A DNA stretch of 64,000 bases, taken from contig JAUYRN010000027.1 in assembly GCA_030696775.1 (NCBI GenBank), forward strand, positions 248,001-312,000. The letters are read 5' to 3'. Source of the DNA: Sulfuricurvum sp. (GTDB lineage: Bacteria > Campylobacterota > Campylobacteria > Campylobacterales > Sulfurimonadaceae). Below, one piece after another: positions 60,577 to 64,000 of the stretch (positions within the stretch are counted from its first letter, which is position 1; every line of letters starts with the position of its first letter). The notes below the pieces were generated by a model. That model had not been told where the DNA came from, did not search any database, and saw nothing but the letters and a program-made list of their open reading frames with translations. The translations under genes were made by a program, and so were the position numbers.

Positions 60577-62679
60577 ATGGATATAAATTTTCTACAAACG
60601 CAATCAATTCCCCTTGATATTAAAAATCAGCACGACAGCGAATGTCTCGCATTTGCAATAAGCTCTTCCGAAGACGGTATTTGGGAATATGATATTCAGT
60701 CTAATAGTACATTTGTGTCCAAGAGATGGCTAGAGATTATCGGTTATCATGAAGAGGAATACCACAGTTCCATCGAATCTTGGAAAAAGCTTTTGCATCC
60801 CGATGACTTAGAAGAAGCACTTGGTGTACTGTATGGTTCCATTGCCAATAAAGTTGAAAGTGCACATGTACGCTATCGTGTTCGCCACAAGAAAGGGCAT
60901 TGGCTGTGGATTTATGACCGCGCTAAGATTTTGTTTGATACCCAAGGAGAACCTTTAATCATTGCCGGTTTTCGCACCGATATCACGAAACAAATCGAAC
61001 TTGAGCTCCATTACGAAGAACTCGCTGCCATTGTTCAAAATACCACGGTAGAAGTCTATATTCTCGATACGGTAACATTGAAATATTTGTACGCCAATAA
61101 CGGTGCACTCAAAAGTCTGGGATACACTCTCGATGAACTCAAAAATCTCACCATCTTCGATATTAATCCTGACATTACCCTCGAAGATATTGATATTTTT
61201 CGTCAATATCTCCTAAATATCAGTCATGAGCTTACCAATCTTTCAACCCACAAACGCAAAGACGGTTCTGTTTATCCTGTTCAAGCAAGTGTCCATAAAC
61301 TCACTTATCAAGGCCAGACAGCTGTTGTTATTTTTGATACCGATATAACTGAGCTTACCGCTATCCAAGACAAACTTCAGCATTTAGCAACCCATGATTC
61401 ATTGACTGGATTGCCCAATCGAGTTTTATTCCACGACAGACTAGAAATGGCGATCAAACAAACTCGTCGAAATGAAGAAAAGCTTGCCATCTTATTTGTT
61501 GATTTAGACCACTTTAAACAAGTCAATGATTCTTTGGGTCATTCTATCGGAGATGAACTGCTTATCGAAGTTGCCAAACGGTTACAATCTCTTTTACGCG
61601 ACAGTGACACCATCGCGCGCATGGGAGGAGATGAGTTTAATATTTTACTCGATGGATTTGACAACACAGAGAACATTATCTCTCTTGTTCAAAAATGCAT
61701 TGTTGCGTTTAAAGAACCGTTTACGGTTCAAGAACAACGGCTATACGCAACCTTAAGTATTGGTATTTCAATTTATCCAGACGATGGTATCAACGCTGAG
61801 GTTCTACTAAAAAATGCTGATGCAGCCATGTACAAAGCCAAAATAGAAGGACGCAATACCTACCAATTTTATGCCCACGAAATGAGTGAAAAAGCATACG
61901 AACGGGTCATTATGGAAAACAGTCTTCGAATCGCACTCAAAGACAATCAGTTCAGAGTCTTTTATCAGCCTCAAATCAATCTCATTACTGGTGCCTTAGC
62001 AGGAATGGAAGCATTGGTGCGCTGGGAACATCCCTCACTTGGAATCGTATCACCGGATAAATTTATCCCTTTTTGTGAAGAGACCGGACTGATTCAAGAG
62101 ATTGACTTTTTTGTATTGGAAAGTGTCATAAAACAACAAATTGAATGGAGTTTGGAAGGAATTACTATTCCTAAAATCGCCATCAATTTTTCGGCTAAGA
62201 CACTTAACAGTCGTTCAATTGCAGACGAAGTGCGTACAATCATGAACTTTTACCGATGTCCAACAAATTGCATTGCTATTGAAGTGACAGAGTCACACAT
62301 CATGAAAAATCCTGATGAAGCGATAAAAATTTTAAGAGAACTTCAAGCCTTGGGATTGGAAATATCCATTGATGATTTTGGAACTGGATATTCATCTCTC
62401 TCCTATCTCAAAAAACTTCCCATTAATAAACTCAAAATCGATCAAAGCTTTATTCGCGACATACCCTACGATGAGGATGACATTGCCATTAACAAAACTA
62501 TTATTGCTCTCGCTCACAACTTGAAACTCGATGTCATCGCTGAGGGAGTAGAGACACTAGAACAACAGCAATTCTTGATTGCTAACGGATGCCCTCTCGC
62601 TCAGGGGTATCTTTATTCCAAACCTATTGACACCGAATCCATAACACGGCTCATTAAAAGCAAAGAAAAATGGATCTAA
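60577..62679 (+). CDS. PAS-PAS-GGDEF-EAL c-di-GMP protein
   Basis: A 700-residue cytoplasmic protein without membrane segments: PAS 1 with PAC (residues 25-145, WEYDIQSNSTFVSKRWLEIIGY), PAS 2 (150-265), GGDEF domain (motif GGDEF at residues 350-354, product-inhibition site RDSD exactly five residues upstream) and EAL domain (EALVRWEHP at 478, DDFGTGYSSLSYLKKLP, LKIDQSF). Both catalytic signatures are intact, so it could make or degrade c-di-GMP, switched by the PAS signals. AAAGGTAG precedes the ATG. Convergent with the HD-GYP gene. Confidence 0.96.
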   Translation: MDINFLQTQSIPLDIKNQHDSECLAFAISSSEDGIWEYDIQSNSTFVSKRWLEIIGYHEEEYHSSIESWKKLLHPDDLEEALGVLYGSIANKVESAHVRYRVRHKKGHWLWIYDRAKILFDTQGEPLIIAGFRTDITKQIELELHYEELAAIVQNTTVEVYILDTVTLKYLYANNGALKSLGYTLDELKNLTIFDINPDITLEDIDIFRQYLLNISHELTNLSTHKRKDGSVYPVQASVHKLTYQGQTAVVIFDTDITELTAIQDKLQHLATHDSLTGLPNRVLFHDRLEMAIKQTRRNEEKLAILFVDLDHFKQVNDSLGHSIGDELLIEVAKRLQSLLRDSDTIARMGGDEFNILLDGFDNTENIISLVQKCIVAFKEPFTVQEQRLYATLSIGISIYPDDGINAEVLLKNADAAMYKAKIEGRNTYQFYAHEMSEKAYERVIMENSLRIALKDNQFRVFYQPQINLITGALAGMEALVRWEHPSLGIVSPDKFIPFCEETGLIQEIDFFVLESVIKQQIEWSLEGITIPKIAINFSAKTLNSRSIADEVRTIMNFYRCPTNCIAIEVTESHIMKNPDEAIKILRELQALGLEISIDDFGTGYSSLSYLKKLPINKLKIDQSFIRDIPYDEDDIAINKTIIALAHNLKLDVIAEGVETLEQQQFLIANGCPLAQGYLYSKPIDTESITRLIKSKEKWI

Positions 62680-62699
62680 AGCCTCTCGATAAGTCCGTC

Positions 62700-64000
62700 C
62701 TACATCAGAGGTATATAGTCACTCAGCTTATAAATTTCTTCCGTGCTGTTGATGATAATGTACTCTGATTCTAAAACAACGATACCATCAGGATCAATCT
62801 GCTTGACATTAAGTATCCCTTCTTCATATCCTCCTGCTTCGGATGAAATTACGATAAAGTCATCTCCTTCGAATCGGAAAATCCTTCCTTTTGGAAAAAG
62901 TTCTTTAAGCTGATTGGCAATTGAGATCAAGAGCTCATTTCCTTTGTTCCACGACATCTCTTTATTAAAGTGAGAGAAGTTGCGAAGGCGGATAATAGAT
63001 ACAAAAAATTTATCCTGCATTTGATGTAAAACAAGATTCAAATAGGACTCATTGTATAAACCTGTAAGATTATCATTGAAAAAATATGAAAATCGCTGTT
63101 TTTCAAGATCACTTTTGGGCATTTGCGATGTTTGCACAATCACGGCATCACTCAGAACATGAAGTGCTGCACTCACCACATCCGGATGAAACTGTGACCC
63201 GCTTTTCGCGTTAAGCTCCTCCATCGCATCTTGAACACTTAATCTTGCCTTATATATACGACTGGTTGTCATCGCATCAAAGGCATCTGCTACAATAAGG
63301 ATATGAGCTTCCATGGGTATTTCTTCATTCTTGAATCCATACGGATATCCTTTACCATCGTAGTGCTCATGATGATATTTCATAATCTCGGCAAGTTCAG
63401 AATACATTTTTACTTTTGAAAGCATTTTATAGCCAGCCGTTACATGATTTTTAATCAGTTCATATTCCAATGCGTTTAATCGTCCCGGCTTGAGCAAAAT
63501 GGTATCAGGAGTAGCAATTTTTCCAATATCGTGTAAGATTGCCGCTTTTTCAATTTTATGAATCGTTACTTCATCAATGCTTAGGTATTCGGCAAGCATA
63601 CGTGAGTATTTAGCCACACGCAGTGTATGACCTGCCGTATACGCGTCACGCTGTTCGATCATATCTACAAATGCCAAGATGGTTTCTTCGTAATTTGTGA
63701 TTTGCTCTTGCTGAAGTCTTTCTGTCATTTTTCGTTGTTTATACGCACTCAAAGCCATCGTGATGTCATGCACCATTGCATCAAGGATATTAATCTCCTC
63801 TTGATCAAATCCACCCTCTCGATCACTCCAAAAAGAGAGTACATCAAATCCATTTTTCTCATCATCTTCAATCATAGGAAAGGTTATGGACGCCGTCAGT
63901 TCATAATCTTCTTGACGGTTACGATTTCGGTTAGGCAATTGCAAGTGTAACTCATTTTCCAAACTTCGATATCGGTTTGAAATCGCTTCAAAAATAGTGC
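62700..64000 (-). CDS. GAF/HD-GYP phosphodiesterase with degenerate GGDEF tail (partial, runs off the right edge)
   Basis: The minus frame is open from the stop at 62700 to the window end, about 433 codons. After a partial GAF-like segment come HD-GYP motifs (AAILHDIGKIATPDTILLKPGRL; YHHEHYDGKGYPYGFKNEEIP; ADAFDAMTTSRIYKARLS) for c-di-GMP hydrolysis, then a worn GGDEF domain (DNLTGLYNESYLNLVL; motif EGDDF). A TTG at 63962 could be mistaken for a start, but the frame continues upstream (…EAISNRYRSLENEL) to base 64000, so the true start is outside. HDIGK and GYP are intact, so hydrolase activity is likely. Confidence 0.9.
   Translation of the reverse strand, partial: TIFEAISNRYRSLENELHLQLPNRNRNRQEDYELTASITFPMIEDDEKNGFDVLSFWSDREGGFDQEEINILDAMVHDITMALSAYKQRKMTERLQQEQITNYEETILAFVDMIEQRDAYTAGHTLRVAKYSRMLAEYLSIDEVTIHKIEKAAILHDIGKIATPDTILLKPGRLNALEYELIKNHVTAGYKMLSKVKMYSELAEIMKYHHEHYDGKGYPYGFKNEEIPMEAHILIVADAFDAMTTSRIYKARLSVQDAMEELNAKSGSQFHPDVVSAALHVLSDAVIVQTSQMPKSDLEKQRFSYFFNDNLTGLYNESYLNLVLHQMQDKFFVSIIRLRNFSHFNKEMSWNKGNELLISIANQLKELFPKGRIFRFEGDDFIVISSEAGGYEEGILNVKQIDPDGIVVLESEYIIINSTEEIYKLSDYIPLM

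Noticed and set aside
63960-63962. TTG at 63962 as start of the HD-GYP gene
   Set aside because: The reading frame stays open to the window edge and the upstream residues continue a GAF-like pattern, so the gene is simply cut.
1-64000. CRISPR arrays, tRNA or rRNA genes, transposases, integrases, prophage or toxin-antitoxin pairs
   Set aside because: No regularly spaced repeats, cloverleaf-like segments, transposase motifs or antitoxin-toxin gene pairs were recognised by reading; a dedicated RNA search could still find a small RNA.

Overview
The window looks like an ordinary chromosomal segment of a flagellated, Gram-negative member of the Campylobacterota (epsilonproteobacteria), most likely near Sulfuricurvum/Sulfurimonas. 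The basis is gene order and protein style: rpsO / Rrf2 / flhA, fabZ-lpxA-clpX-mreB-mreC, a UPF0323 lipoprotein followed by a glutathionylspermidine-synthase-like protein, and a small rod-binding FlgJ without a muramidase domain are all familiar from Campylobacter, Helicobacter and their free-living relatives. No rRNA, tRNA, CRISPR array, transposase or prophage gene was seen. Coding density is very high, and many genes overlap by 1 to 28 bases.

Layout. 1-780: 5' part of an ATP-grasp gene that runs off the left edge. 996-4106 (minus): operon of methyltransferase, YkgJ-type Cys-cluster protein, TPR protein and trpC. 4160-6158: kdsB, a His-rich NifX-like protein, an unknown small protein and rpsO. 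6323-14135 (plus): one long run of Rrf2 regulator, flhA, DHH phosphoesterase, ABC-F ATPase, two pseudouridine synthases and a methyltransferase. 14140-17823: a small unknown gene, an MFS transporter with a lytic transglycosylase, YebC and an orphan P-loop ATPase. 17934-25760 (minus): a complete acetate uptake and activation cluster (porin, DUF485, ActP, cNMP/CBS/DUF294 protein, exonuclease, Acs), preceded by a two-component system (25892-27774). Between these two blocks, in front of the porin gene, lie 7-bp direct repeats 11 bp apart over the expected -35 region. 27876-31137: cyclophilin, QueH and a CPA2 antiporter. 31214-41106 (plus): envelope and cell-shape genes (fabZ, lpxA, clpX, mreB, mreC), then carB, a compact TsaC-like protein, the UPF0323 lipoprotein and an ATP-grasp ligase.

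41129-47700 is the most system-like part: a membrane GGDEF/EAL protein and an orphan histidine kinase are divergently transcribed from a 390-bp region and share a related sensor plus HAMP architecture. They are followed by a TonB-dependent receptor translationally coupled to a small periplasmic protein that resembles the YfiR (DUF4154) family. I infer an outer-membrane-to-cytoplasm signalling module controlling c-di-GMP, analogous to but different from YfiBNR.

47704-53427 (minus) holds a Dpp/Opp-type permease, the flagellar genes flgK, flgN-like, flgM, flgJ(N) and flgI under a sigma-54-type promoter, then rsmD and a small unknown gene. 53581-57759 (plus) is an overlapping operon of a hidden 33-codon ORF, hemH, a CrtI-like FAD oxidoreductase and a LytS/LytTR two-component pair, ending in a 34-bp perfect palindrome shared with a convergent tandem-CDGSH gene. 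58168-60488 is a DUF523-DUF1722 protein with a photolyase. 60577-64000 holds a PAS-PAS-GGDEF-EAL protein convergent with a GAF/HD-GYP protein that leaves the right edge. In all, four or five second-messenger or two-component units lie in the right-hand third.
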